A stretch of 64,000 nt of DNA from Micromonospora ureilytica (GTDB taxonomy: Bacteria; Actinomycetota; Actinomycetes; Mycobacteriales; Micromonosporaceae), in assembly GCF_015751765.1 (NCBI RefSeq), contig NZ_JADOTX010000001.1, positions 3,348,001-3,412,000 on the forward strand, in the 5' to 3' direction. Position 1 is the first letter of the stretch. The number at the start of each line of letters is the position of its first letter. Positions 16,298-24,616 of this stretch are shown here, piece after piece. The translations under genes and the position numbers were made by a program. The notes beneath the pieces are model-generated. The model ran no database searches and was not told where the DNA came from. It was given only the letters and a program-made list of their open reading frames with translations.

Positions 16298-17968
16298 ATG
16301 CGCGGCGAACTGGTCCGAAAGCTGGCCGCCCGGTGCCTGACCACCGGGTTGGCCGTGCTGGCCTTTGTCGTGCTGGCGCTCACCGGCGCCACCGGTTGGG
16401 GGCTGGCACTGGCCGTCGCCGCGCTGGCCGCCTCGGCCGCCGAGCAGCGGATCCGGCCCAGCGCCGACCTCGTGGCGGAGACCACGTTGATCGCCGCCGC
16501 GATCCTGGCCGGTTACTCCCGACGACTGGATGACGGGCTCAACCTCGCGCTGGTCGCCACCGGGCTGGTCCTGCTGGGGCTGGTGCTGCTGGTGGGGCCG
16601 CTGCGCACCGCCGGCAGTCTGGAGATCCGGACGGTCAACCTGCCGGTCCGCGCGTGGACGCCGCTGATCGCCGACCGGCTCGGCACGGCCCTGCTCGGGC
16701 TGCTCGCCGCCCTGGCGCTCGCCGCAGCGCTCGCCCTGCCGGCCGGCGTGGCGCTCGCCGCCAGCCTGCTGGTCGGCGCGGGCGCCGGCGCGGTCGCACT
16801 GGACCTGGCCCGGCGGCGGTTCCGGCCGAGGGCCGGCGGCGGATCGGTGGCCGCCGCGCTGCGCCGGTACCAGCCGGAGTTCCTGCTCTACTTCTCCGCG
16901 CCCCCCGGGTCCGAATACCAGGTCACCATGTGGCTGCCGTACCTGGAACGGATCGGCCGGCCGTTCCTGGTCGTGCTGCGCGAGCCGGAGTTCCTGGCCC
17001 CGATCGCGGCGGCCACCGACGCGCCGGTGGTCTACTGCCCCACCCTGGGTGCGCTGGACGAGGCGTTGGTGCCGAGCCTGCGAGTGGCGTTCTACGTCAA
17101 CCACGGTGCGAAGAACAGCCACTGCGTCCGCTTCACCCAGCTCACCCACATCCAGCTGCACCACGGCGACAGCGACAAGGCGCCGAGCGCCAACCCGGTG
17201 TCGGGGATCTTCGACCGGATCTTCGTGGCCGGGCAGGCGGCGATCGACAGGTACGGCCGCGCCGGGGTGCAGATCCCGGCGGACAAGTTCGTGGTGGTGG
17301 GTCGCCCGCAGGTCGAGTCGATCGAGGTACGCCCGGAGCCCGCGCGAGGGCTGGCGCACCCGACGGTGCTGTACACGCCGACCTGGACCGGGCACCACGC
17401 CGACGCCGACTACTGCTCGCTGCCGGTGGCCGAGGAGCTGCTGCACCGGCTGCTGGAGCGCGGCGCGACGGTGATCCTGCGGGCCCACCCGTACACCGGG
17501 CAGAACCCGGCGTCGGCCCGCCAGCTGGGCCGCCTGACCGAGCTGCTCGTCGCCGACCGGGCCCGCACCGGCCGCCAGCACGTGGTCGGCGCGGCGGCCC
17601 GGGAGCTGAGCCTGACCGAGTGCGTCAACTCCTCCGACGCGCTGGTCTCCGACGTGTCCGGCGTGATCTCGGACTTCCTCTACTCCGGCAAGCCGTACGC
17701 GGTCACCGACATGGGCGACGAGGGCGACCGGTTCGTGGAGCGGTTCCCGCTGGCCGGGTCGGGTTACGTGCTGCGCCGGGACATGTCCAACGTGGACGAG
17801 GTGCTGACCGCACTGTTGGACACCGACCCGCTGGCCGAGGCCCGCTGGGCCACCCGCCGCCGCTACCTGGGTGACTTCCCGGCCGAGTCGTACGCGGAGG
17901 TGTTCCTGACCGCCGCCCGCCGGGAGCTGGCGCCCGCGGAGACACTTACCGCGTCGGCGTCGGCCTAG
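16298..17968 (+). CDS. Membrane-anchored polyol-phosphate transferase (TagF/TarL-like)
   Basis: The 556-residue product has the same build as the protein at 7738. About six hydrophobic segments fill residues 10-175, followed by a Glyphos_transf domain with IQLHHGDSDKAPSANPVSG, LYTPTWTGHHA, RAHPYTGQNP and LVSDVSGVISDFLYSG. The His and Asp residues of the HGDSD and DVSG-SD motifs are those known in the family. The ATG is 33 bases after the CDP-polyol synthase gene, with GGAGCGAC upstream, so the two probably form one operon. One paralogue might be a primase and the other a polymerase, as in TagB/TagF pairs. The convergent hydrolase gene starts only 4 bases beyond its stop codon, leaving no terminator space. 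Confidence 0.87.
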   Translation: MRGELVRKLAARCLTTGLAVLAFVVLALTGATGWGLALAVAALAASAAEQRIRPSADLVAETTLIAAAILAGYSRRLDDGLNLALVATGLVLLGLVLLVGPLRTAGSLEIRTVNLPVRAWTPLIADRLGTALLGLLAALALAAALALPAGVALAASLLVGAGAGAVALDLARRRFRPRAGGGSVAAALRRYQPEFLLYFSAPPGSEYQVTMWLPYLERIGRPFLVVLREPEFLAPIAAATDAPVVYCPTLGALDEALVPSLRVAFYVNHGAKNSHCVRFTQLTHIQLHHGDSDKAPSANPVSGIFDRIFVAGQAAIDRYGRAGVQIPADKFVVVGRPQVESIEVRPEPARGLAHPTVLYTPTWTGHHADADYCSLPVAEELLHRLLERGATVILRAHPYTGQNPASARQLGRLTELLVADRARTGRQHVVGAAARELSLTECVNSSDALVSDVSGVISDFLYSGKPYAVTDMGDEGDRFVERFPLAGSGYVLRRDMSNVDEVLTALLDTDPLAEARWATRRRYLGDFPAESYAEVFLTAARRELAPAETLTASASA

Positions 17969-17972
17969 CCGC

Positions 17973-18719
17973 TCAGCGGTACCTGTCGAGCAGCGCCAGC
18001 ACCGCGGCCGGGTCCTCCACGTGCGCGTTGTGGCCGAGACCGGGCAGCGTGGCGACAGGTACGCCGTACTCCTTGAGTTGTTCGTCGGTGACCATCGGGT
18101 CGTTCTCCCCGCGCGCCAGGACCACCGGCACGTCGGTCGCCGCGAGCAGCGCGGCCAAATCGGGTTCGCCGACGGCGAAGGCGGTCGGGTCCATGGCGAG
18201 GCGCCAGCGGCCGTCGACCTGCCGCAGACCGGCGTCCACCACCGGATGGTCCGGTGACAGCAGGCCGGCCAGTCCGGAGACACGCAGGTAGCGGCGAGCC
18301 GCCTCGGTGCGGCTGGCGAACCAGCTCACCGGGCGGGCGGCGACCTCGGCGGCGCGGGTCAGCTCCGCAGGTGACCACAGCGCCTTGATGCCCAGCCCGA
18401 CCACCGCGTCCACAGGCGTTCCGGCGTCACGGGCGGCCAGCGCCAGGCCGACCACCCCACCCAGCGAGTGCCCGAGCACGACCAGCCGGTCGTCGGGGGC
18501 GAGGGCCTGCGCGACCTGCTGGGCGAGGCCCACAAAGGAGTACGACGGCAGCGGCGGCGCCCAGCCGTGGCCGGCGAGGTCCGGTGCCAGCCACCGACCG
18601 GGCCAGTGCTGCTCGAGGTACGGCGCCCAGGGCAACCACACGTCCCCGGTCGCGCCCATGCCGTGCAGTAGCAGCAGGACCGGCCTGCGGCCGGCGTGAC
18701 CACCCGTTTTCTCCACCAC
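17973..18719 (-). CDS. Alpha/beta-fold hydrolase
   Basis: About 248 residues. The core has LLLLHGMGATGDVW (oxyanion loop), APDLAGHG, the nucleophile elbow LGHSLGG, the acidic residue in ARGENDPM and the catalytic His in LPGLGHNAHVEDP. The fold and triad are complete, so it is probably active, but the substrate is unknown. The GTG at 18719 was chosen because GGGAG sits 9 bases before it. A longer frame to 18788 has no ribosome-binding site and runs up to the terminator of the upstream gene. Confidence 0.85.
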   Translation of the reverse strand: MVEKTGGHAGRRPVLLLLHGMGATGDVWLPWAPYLEQHWPGRWLAPDLAGHGWAPPLPSYSFVGLAQQVAQALAPDDRLVVLGHSLGGVVGLALAARDAGTPVDAVVGLGIKALWSPAELTRAAEVAARPVSWFASRTEAARRYLRVSGLAGLLSPDHPVVDAGLRQVDGRWRLAMDPTAFAVGEPDLAALLAATDVPVVLARGENDPMVTDEQLKEYGVPVATLPGLGHNAHVEDPAAVLALLDRYR

Positions 18720-18797
18720 GGCCGCAGTCTCCCACGGTTCACGGCCCGCCACGAGAGTCGTCGATGACGGCGTACGCCCGGCTGCCACGCGTGCAGA

Positions 18798-18840
18798 CGC
18801 CGCGGGCGCCGGCTCCTTGTGGGAGACGGCGCCCGCGGCG
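18798..18840 (-). terminator. Strong hairpin terminator after the C39 peptidase gene
   Basis: Perfect 14-base GC-rich arms (18798-18811 and 18827-18840) with a 15-base loop lie just after the stop of the leftward C39 peptidase gene and before the hydrolase start. There is no clear U-tract. Confidence 0.8.
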
Positions 18841-18855
18841 GTCGGTGTGCCCGGG

Positions 18856-19692
18856 TCAGGCGGAGTAGCCCCGGCTGGTGATCCAGTTGGCCAGGTCGAT
18901 CGTGGTGACCCAGTACGACGGGTCGGCCGGGTTCGCCGAGTCGGCGATCCGCACGGTGCGACCGTTGTCCTTGTAACCCACGACGGCGATGTAGTGCCCG
19001 CCGCCGTAGGAGTGCCAGCCGCCGTCGGTGTCGGTGGCGTCGCCGACGACGTTCGCCACCACGCCGCGGCCGTCGGTGATGGCCTTCACGACGTCGGCCT
19101 GGAGCCGGTCCATCTGTGCCGGGCTGGGCGCGCCGGGGAACATCCGGGTCCGGTACGGGGAGCCCTTCACCTCGGCGTTGAGCGCCCGGGTGGTGTCCTC
19201 GGCCGAGTTGGTGCCCATCTCGGTGGTGCCCAGCTCGGCGCCGAGCTCCTCCTGGGTGCGGTCGATGCCGGCGGCGCTGAGCGCGTTCCGGGTGGCCGCC
19301 GGGCCGCAGTTGTAGTAGGTGTTCTGCGCCTCGTAGTCGTAGTCGAGCACCTTGGTCGCGGGCGGCTTCGGCCGCTCCGGCTTCCGGGTCAGGTCCGGGT
19401 TGCTGCTGGCCTTGGCGGCGGGTGACGCGGCGCTGGTGGCCGGGGCGGCCGTGCTCGGCGTGGCGCTGGCCGAGGGGGACGCGTCCCGAACGTCACCGCG
19501 GGAGGCGGCGACGTCGCTGCGCATCTCGGCGGCCGTGGTCGCGGTGCGCTGGCCGGCCGGGGCGTCGTCGGCCGTGGTGAGCAGGGCGCCGGTGGTGGTG
19601 GCGATCGCGAGGGCCGCGGCGGAGGCGGCGACGATCTGGTACGGACGCTCGGTGGCGAGGCGGCGGAGCTGACGCTGCAGGGTGTGCTTCAC
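18856..19692 (-). CDS. Secreted or membrane-anchored C39-like cysteine peptidase
   Basis: The 278-residue protein has a cytoplasmic basic start, one hydrophobic segment (IVAASAAALAIATTTGALL), then a Ser/Ala/Pro-rich linker of ~80 residues and a C-terminal C39_2 domain. The catalytic Cys is in NTYYNCGPAATRNALS and the His in GGHYIAVVGYKD, with the following Asp in IADSANP. The family is papain-like; members cut peptides or peptidoglycan cross-bridges, or process leader peptides. GTG 19692 is preceded by GGAGGACCCC. The gene lies behind a cyclic-di-AMP riboswitch, which in actinobacteria commonly controls cell-wall remodelling enzymes. That supports a wall-related job. Confidence 0.85.
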   Translation of the reverse strand: MKHTLQRQLRRLATERPYQIVAASAAALAIATTTGALLTTADDAPAGQRTATTAAEMRSDVAASRGDVRDASPSASATPSTAAPATSAASPAAKASSNPDLTRKPERPKPPATKVLDYDYEAQNTYYNCGPAATRNALSAAGIDRTQEELGAELGTTEMGTNSAEDTTRALNAEVKGSPYRTRMFPGAPSPAQMDRLQADVVKAITDGRGVVANVVGDATDTDGGWHSYGGGHYIAVVGYKDNGRTVRIADSANPADPSYWVTTIDLANWITSRGYSA

Positions 19693-19929
19693 GGGGTCCT
19701 CCACGGATCGGGGGGAGAGCGGCACACCGGGGCCGGACCGGTATCCGGGCAGGCGCCAGCGCGCGGACCGTGGCCCGCGGATGGTGAACCGCTCAGGGGA
19801 ACGCCCGGAGTGGCCGGGCGGGAAAGGCGATGACCCGGGGGTCAGCTCACCGTCACTGGACGAATGAGCGGGCGCACCGCCGCGCCGTGGAGGCGAGGGA
19901 ACAACCGAGGGGTGGAAAGGTGCTGCACG

Positions 19930-20075
19930 AGGAGTTGACTCCTTCCGACACCGCCTACCGGGTTAGCTGACGGATTCGGGCGGGAAGATCGCCCTACCGC
20001 GGGCCGTGGCTCGCGGATTCACCCCGGACTTACTGATGGGTCCCCGGTTCGTAGATCACGATTGAGCGGGTCGAT
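19930..20075 (-). promoter_or_regulatory. Cyclic-di-AMP riboswitch (ydaO-yuaA type)
   Basis: Read on the minus strand, conserved blocks of the ydaO-yuaA aptamer occur in the right order: GAACCGGGGACCCA, then GTCCGGGGTGAATCC, then CCCGAATCCGTCAGCTAACC, then GTAGGCGG, and finally GGAAGGAG. They span about 120 bases, ending roughly 240 bases before the C39 peptidase GTG. In characterised cases c-di-AMP binding turns expression off. In actinobacteria this element is found before cell-wall hydrolase and resuscitation-factor genes. The exact ends are approximate. Confidence 0.88.
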
Positions 20076-20171
20076 GCGGCGTCGCGTCTTGCGATCGGTT
20101 ACCGCACCGGACGGGACGACACTACTGGCCACTTCGCGCCCTGCCAAGCCAGGTTCACCTGCGTAAACCCC

Positions 20172-20187
20172 AATTGGCGCGCCAATT
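20172..20187. promoter_or_regulatory. Perfect 16-base palindrome, candidate operator
   Basis: AATTGGCGCGCCAATT is a perfect palindrome in a locally A/T-rich patch about 100 bases upstream of the riboswitch's 5' end. The position suits an operator for the riboswitch-controlled transcript. No cognate regulator is identifiable. Confidence 0.4.
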
Positions 20188-20362
20188 TCTGCGCGTATTG
20201 CAGATGATGTGACTCGATGGGACAACCGGTTACGGTGACGCCTCCGGGCGACAACCGGACAGGCCGGAAAGAACGCGACCACAATCGCGGGAACAATGAC
20301 GCCGATCGCGCCGGACGTCCGGTTCAGCAATTCGGTGACCGGCCTCACATCACGGATCGGGC

Positions 20363-21133
20363 TCAACCCACCCGGGCCGGCCGCCACCGTGCCACGACGG
20401 CGGGACGCAACGCCCTGGCCACCGTCCGGCGGGTGGGCGCCGGGGTCGGGCGCAGCCGGGCCTCCGCCACGTACGCCTCCTCGGCGAGGGTGCGAGCCGA
20501 CTCGGCGGCCAACTCGGCGTCGCGCCAGGCGGCCCGCTCGCGGCCGGTGGCCACCTGGTAGTCGACCAGCCGCGCATCCCGGATCACCCGGCTGATCAGC
20601 GCCTCCTGCTCGACCGGGTGTCGTCGGGGATCCCAGCCGTGCCGGTGCCCGAACACGTCGCCGAGCTGAGCCATGGTCAGATCGCCCCGCCAGTACGCCG
20701 CCATCGCCGCGCGGTGCAGATAGCGCTCCCGGGCCGCGTACTCGGAGGGGGTGTGCGGAGTCTGCGGAGTGGGCAGTGCGCCGGCGCCCGCGAAGCGACG
20801 CGCGGCGGTGTCCGCCTCGTCGTACCCGATCCAGGCCCGCTCCATCTGCTCCTGAGCGGCCAGCCAGGCGGCGCGTCGCCGCCGGGCGGTGGTGGCCGCG
20901 CCGGCCGCGGCGACGGCCACCTCCTCGGCGTAGCGACGCCTGTCGACGGCCTCGGCGGCGGCCAACTCCCGCACGGTGGGCACGGCCGGGGGCCGGTCGT
21001 CGGTGGGCTGGTCCCGTTCGGGGCGGGCGGCCAGCACGGTGAGGAGGCCCAGGGTCAACAGGAACAGGGTCGACCAGATGGCGGCGGCCTGCGGCACCTC
21101 GGTCACGAACTGGTAGAAGACGACGGTCTCCAT
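20363..21133 (-). CDS. Hypothetical membrane-anchored, helix-rich protein
   Basis: I do not recognise this family. The ATG at 21133 follows GAGGTG and opens METVVFYQFVTEVPQAAAIW. One hydrophobic segment follows (about residues 15-36), then a long Ala/Arg/Glu-rich region of about 200 residues likely to be helical, possibly coiled coil (VDRRRYAEEVAVAAAGAA, WRDAELAAESARTLAEEAY). The arrangement suggests a bitopic protein with a large cytoplasmic helical domain. It lies about 130 bases after a small secreted-protein gene on the same strand and ends at the region upstream of the C39 peptidase leader. Confidence 0.55.
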   Translation of the reverse strand: METVVFYQFVTEVPQAAAIWSTLFLLTLGLLTVLAARPERDQPTDDRPPAVPTVRELAAAEAVDRRRYAEEVAVAAAGAATTARRRRAAWLAAQEQMERAWIGYDEADTAARRFAGAGALPTPQTPHTPSEYAARERYLHRAAMAAYWRGDLTMAQLGDVFGHRHGWDPRRHPVEQEALISRVIRDARLVDYQVATGRERAAWRDAELAAESARTLAEEAYVAEARLRPTPAPTRRTVARALRPAVVARWRPARVG

Positions 21134-21265
21134 GGTCGGCACCTCGGGGAGAGAGCAGTGCGATGGGAGCCGCGCCGGCCAGCGGGCCACGGAGGACCAC
21201 GGGTCGGCGTGGTGGGAAGCGGGTGAGTCGACAGGGCGCGGTGACGGGACGGTCGTCCCGGTGGC

Positions 21266-21691
21266 TCAGCGCCGGGGTGGGGCCCGGGATGCCCGGCCGC
21301 TCGCAGCGTCGACGAGGGGCAGCCGGTCGGACTCCGCCGCGCGGATCGGCAGCGCGCCCGCCGCGATGGTGCCCTGATCAGCGGGGAGCGCCGCCGACGT
21401 GTCGACCGACCATGCTGGAACCGACTCCTCGGCGGCCTTCGACGGTATCGCCGGGCACGCCGCACTGTGCGCCCCCACGTGCCGGCAGGAGGCCGCCAGC
21501 GGCCCGCCGGCTGGCATCACGCTCGGGGCTGGCATCGCGCTCGGGGCTGGCACCGGGCTGGGCGTTGGCGCGGCGGCCGTGGCCGGGCCCGCGCCGAGCG
21601 CCAGGGCCGCGACGACGGCGAGGCTGGTCAGCACCCGCGTCGCCCAGCGCGCCACCCACCACAGCGGACAGGTGAACGCGACCGGAAGCAC
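21266..21691 (-). CDS. Small putative secreted protein with Pro/Ala-rich linker
   Basis: This 141-residue frame starts at a GTG. It has a signal-peptide-like N-terminus (RVLTSLAVVAALALGAGPATAAA) followed by a Pro/Ser/Met repeat (PAPSAMPAPSVMPAG) and a tail with two Cys. No known domain is visible. The signal peptide and the co-directional neighbour downstream argue for a real gene, but codon bias alone cannot exclude a chance frame. No strong ribosome-binding site was found. Confidence 0.45.
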   Translation of the reverse strand: MLPVAFTCPLWWVARWATRVLTSLAVVAALALGAGPATAAAPTPSPVPAPSAMPAPSVMPAGGPLAASCRHVGAHSAACPAIPSKAAEESVPAWSVDTSAALPADQGTIAAGALPIRAAESDRLPLVDAASGRASRAPPRR

Positions 21692-21783
21692 GTCCCCACG
21701 CTACCGTCGCGCCGACCCGGACGCACCGACCACGGGCGTGTCGGATCACGCCGCGCCGACCCCGTTGACCAGGGTGGACGCTG

Positions 21784-23019
21784 TCAGCGCCGGTCGACGT
21801 ACGTTGATCGACCCCCGGCCGGACCGACCTCGTCGGCGGCTCCGCCGGCCTCGTCGCGGGCGCTGCTCACGGGGTCCTGTGCGTCGTCGTGGCCGGCCGT
21901 GCGCGGTCGGGGGACGGGTGCCGGACGGGCCGGACGGCGCGGCGCGAGCCGGCGCATCATCGGGGTCTCGACGAAGCGGTGCAGCAGCCCGGCGAGGATC
22001 AGGTTCGCCACCAGGAAGCCGAGCACCACGGCCGGGCCACGCCAGCCCGCGAAGCCGATCCCCCAGGTCTCGCTCCAGCGCAGCACGCTCGTCATCACCA
22101 GCACGTGCACCAGGTAGAAGGCGAACGAGACCTCACCGAGCCAGACCAGCGGCCGGGACCGCCACGGCGAGCGCCGACCCCGCACGTCCGCGTCCGCGGC
22201 AGCGGTGATCACCAACAGGTACACGACCGCGAGCAGCGTGGTCCACAGCTCGGCGCGGATCCACTGCGCGGCCGTCACCCAGGTGACCAGGAAGATCCCG
22301 CTGGCCACTGTCAGATTGGGACCGCGCCAGAGCCCTCGGCGCATCAACTCGGCCGCCACCGCGCCCAACCAGAACTCCAGCGACCGCGCCGGCGGGAAGA
22401 TCTGGGTGAACCACCACCGGCTCACCTCCGGCACCAACTCCTGCGCCGGCCAGAGCGCAAGGATCAGCAGCGGCAGCGCGACGATCAGCGCCCAGAGCGC
22501 CTTCGGCCGGGCCCGGCGCAGCAGCGGCAGCGCCAGCGGCAGGCAGAGGTAGAAGAAGAACTCGCAGGACAGCGACCAGCTGACGGTGTTGATGCTGTAG
22601 AACCAGCCCGGCCGGGGGTCCCACGCCTGCAACAGCAGTAGGTTTTCCAGCGCAGCCGCCGGCAGGACCGGGTCGGCGAACCACCAGGCGACCACCAGCG
22701 TCGCCGCGAACAGCACCAGGTGGTTCGGGTAGATCTTGGCGATCCGTCGCCGCCAGAAGGTACGCCGGGAGTCCCCCTCGCGGGCCGACCAGACCAGCAC
22801 GAACCCGCTGAGGATGAAGAAGAACTGCACCCCGGAGAGGCCCAGGGTGAACAGCTCGTCGACCACGGCCTTGTAGTCCGGCTCGGCGATGATCCGCATG
22901 GTGCCCGCGTGAAAGCCGAAAACCACCAGGGCGGCGATCCACCGCAACCCGGTCAGCGAGGGCAGCCGGGGCGGGGCCGGTGCGGGCCGGACGGCCGACA
23001 CCGCGGCGACGCTCGTCAT
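21784..23019 (-). CDS. OafA/YrhL-type acyltransferase (acyltransferase family 3)
   Basis: The 411-residue membrane protein has about ten helices. The family hallmarks are SLTGLRWIAALVVFGFHA with the conserved His near residue 40, SGVQFFFILSGFVLVWSAR, and WRRRIAKIYPNHLV with the Arg-containing motif. These enzymes O-acylate (usually O-acetylate) sugars of surface polymers, antibiotics or peptidoglycan from the cytoplasmic acyl-CoA pool. There is no fused SGNH domain. Its place beside the glycan genes suggests that it decorates the surface polymer. The ATG at 23019 gives the normal N-terminus for the family. Confidence 0.88.
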   Translation of the reverse strand: MTSVAAVSAVRPAPAPPRLPSLTGLRWIAALVVFGFHAGTMRIIAEPDYKAVVDELFTLGLSGVQFFFILSGFVLVWSAREGDSRRTFWRRRIAKIYPNHLVLFAATLVVAWWFADPVLPAAALENLLLLQAWDPRPGWFYSINTVSWSLSCEFFFYLCLPLALPLLRRARPKALWALIVALPLLILALWPAQELVPEVSRWWFTQIFPPARSLEFWLGAVAAELMRRGLWRGPNLTVASGIFLVTWVTAAQWIRAELWTTLLAVVYLLVITAAADADVRGRRSPWRSRPLVWLGEVSFAFYLVHVLVMTSVLRWSETWGIGFAGWRGPAVVLGFLVANLILAGLLHRFVETPMMRRLAPRRPARPAPVPRPRTAGHDDAQDPVSSARDEAGGAADEVGPAGGRSTYVDRR

Positions 23020-23319
23020 GCCGGGATCCCGACGCTCGGCAGGGTCACCAGCACTGTCGTATCCTCCTCGGCGCGGCGTCGGACGCCGCGACGGCGACGC
23101 CCGCGACGGCCCGGCAGGGCCGCACCGAGGCACCCTACCGGGTCACTCCCGGGTGAACCGGACGCATCCCACCTGCCCCACCAGCCCCTCGTTCCCCGGG
23201 CCGGGAACCGCCCCGCCGGACGGCGTTAACCTTCCGCTGGGCGGGAGTTCAGAGATTCCACAATCGGCGGCAACGTCAGGTTCCGGGGCCGGCCACCCGG
23301 GTCGTCGAAGGTGGCGGAC

Positions 23320-24483
23320 GTGGTCAATGAGCCGACGCACGCACCGCTGCTGAGCATCGTCGTGCCCGTCTACGGCGTCGAGGCGTACCTGTACCAGTGC
23401 CTCGAGTCGATCCGGGCCGACATCCCGGCGGGCGAGTCGGACGCGGTCGAGCTGATCGCCGTCGACGACGCCTCCCCGGACGGCTGCGGCGCCATGCTCC
23501 GCTCGTACGCGGCCGGCCGTGACGGCGTCCGCGTCGTGCACCTGAGCAGCAACGTGGGTCTGGGGCTGGCCCGCAACGCCGGGCTCGACGTGGCCACCGG
23601 CCGCTACGTCTGGTTCGTCGACAGCGACGACTGGTTGCCGCCGGGCACTATCGCTGCGGTGCTGGACCGGCTGCGCCAGCACCAGCCCGACGTGCTGATG
23701 CTCGACCACCTGCGGGTCCACGAGGACGGTCGGCGGGAGGTCGATGCGAGCAGCCCGCTGCTGCGCGGGATCACCGGCGTCACCCGGCTGGCCGACCAGC
23801 CGCAGCTGCTGCGGGTGCAGCACACCGCCTGGAACAAGGTGGTCCGCCGGGACTTCATGGACGCGCTGGAGCTGCGATTCTTCCCCGGCTGGTACGAGGA
23901 CATCCCGTTCAGCCACCCCCTGCTGATCGGGGCCGAGAAGGTCTCCGTGCTGGACCGGGTCTGCTACCTGTACCGCCAGGGCCGCCAGGGCGCGATCACC
24001 TCCACCCGCAGCGGCCGGCACTTCGACGCCTTCGCCCAGTACGAGCGGCTGATGGACTGGGTCGCACGGAAACACCCGGACGAGCGGTTGCAGGCCGAAT
24101 TGTTCGAGCTGATGATCAGCCACTACCTGGTGGTGGTGGGCAACGACGGCCGGCTGCACCCACACCTGCGGCGCGCCTTCTTCCACCGGGCCGCCGCGCA
24201 CTACCGTCGGTACCTGCCCACCGGCGGCTACCCGCTGCCCCCCGGCGTGACCGGGCTCAAGCACCGCCTCGTCGGGCGGGGTGACTGGTTGGCGTACTCG
24301 GCGCTGCGCCAGGCCCACCGGGTCGCTGGTCGCCTGCGTCGGCCCGGTCCGGTGGGCGGCGCCGACAGCGATTCGGTCGCCGCCGACGAGGACCCGGGCC
24401 GAGGGGCGGGCGCCGCGCCGACACGCGACGGTGGGCTCGCGCCGGAGCGACGTGACGTGCTGGCCGCTGGCCGGCTGCCGTGA
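23320..24483 (+). CDS. Family 2 glycosyltransferase
   Basis: About 387 residues. The GT-A core is at residues ~8-215: LLSIVVPVYGVEAYLYQCLES, VDDASPDG, GLARNAGLDVATGRYVWFVDSDDWL (with the DSD metal-binding motif) and a downstream WYEDIPFS acidic motif. The C-terminal ~150 residues, ending in an Arg/Gly-rich low-complexity tail, resemble those of transferases fused or linked to wall-teichoic-acid enzymes. GTG 23320 was chosen because GAAGGTGG lies 5 bases before it; GTG 23311 lacks a spaced site. A hairpin with a T-rich tail follows, so it is probably monocistronic. It likely adds a sugar to the polymer of this locus. Confidence 0.88.
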   Translation: MVNEPTHAPLLSIVVPVYGVEAYLYQCLESIRADIPAGESDAVELIAVDDASPDGCGAMLRSYAAGRDGVRVVHLSSNVGLGLARNAGLDVATGRYVWFVDSDDWLPPGTIAAVLDRLRQHQPDVLMLDHLRVHEDGRREVDASSPLLRGITGVTRLADQPQLLRVQHTAWNKVVRRDFMDALELRFFPGWYEDIPFSHPLLIGAEKVSVLDRVCYLYRQGRQGAITSTRSGRHFDAFAQYERLMDWVARKHPDERLQAELFELMISHYLVVVGNDGRLHPHLRRAFFHRAAAHYRRYLPTGGYPLPPGVTGLKHRLVGRGDWLAYSALRQAHRVAGRLRRPGPVGGADSDSVAADEDPGRGAGAAPTRDGGLAPERRDVLAAGRLP

Positions 24484-24502
24484 ACGGCCCCACCACACCG
24501 CA

Positions 24503-24529
24503 CGCCGGGAGCCGGGGCGGCTCCCGGCG
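24503..24529 (+). terminator. Intrinsic terminator after the GT2 gene
   Basis: Perfect 11-base arms (24503-24513 and 24519-24529) with a 5-base loop are followed by CCCTCGTTTTCC, a recognisable U-rich tail. A second, weaker hairpin (24545-24554 with 24558-24567) lies in the leader of the next gene. Confidence 0.8.
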
Positions 24530-24616
24530 CCCTCGTTTTCCAGGTCGTCCGCCCGCCGGGTGGACGACGACAGCACCACCGCACCCCGGTGCGGGCGTAC
24601 CCGAGCAGAGGTCGGA

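Larger units (their letters stand above)
19693..20362. other. Long 5' leader and promoter region of the C39 peptidase gene
   Basis: This 670-base gene-free stretch is read leftwards. It contains a riboswitch (about 19930-20075) and, between it and the peptidase GTG, a leader of about 240 bases with several GC-rich inverted segments that could form a terminator or a sequester hairpin. Upstream of the riboswitch, about 20100-20300 is locally A/T-richer and carries a 16-base palindrome at 20172-20187. I see no gene that I would support here. Confidence 0.6.

Noticed and set aside
15137..18283. A 1048-residue open frame on the minus strand
   Set aside because: It runs antisense to the CDP-polyol synthase and TagF-like genes, has low-complexity Arg/Gly/Val-rich composition and no domain. 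Long antisense frames are usual in very high-GC coding DNA.
20099..20296. A 65-residue frame upstream of the c-di-AMP riboswitch
   Set aside because: Codon third positions are mixed and not G/C-biased, there is no convincing start site, and it overlaps the palindrome and likely promoter of the riboswitch transcript.
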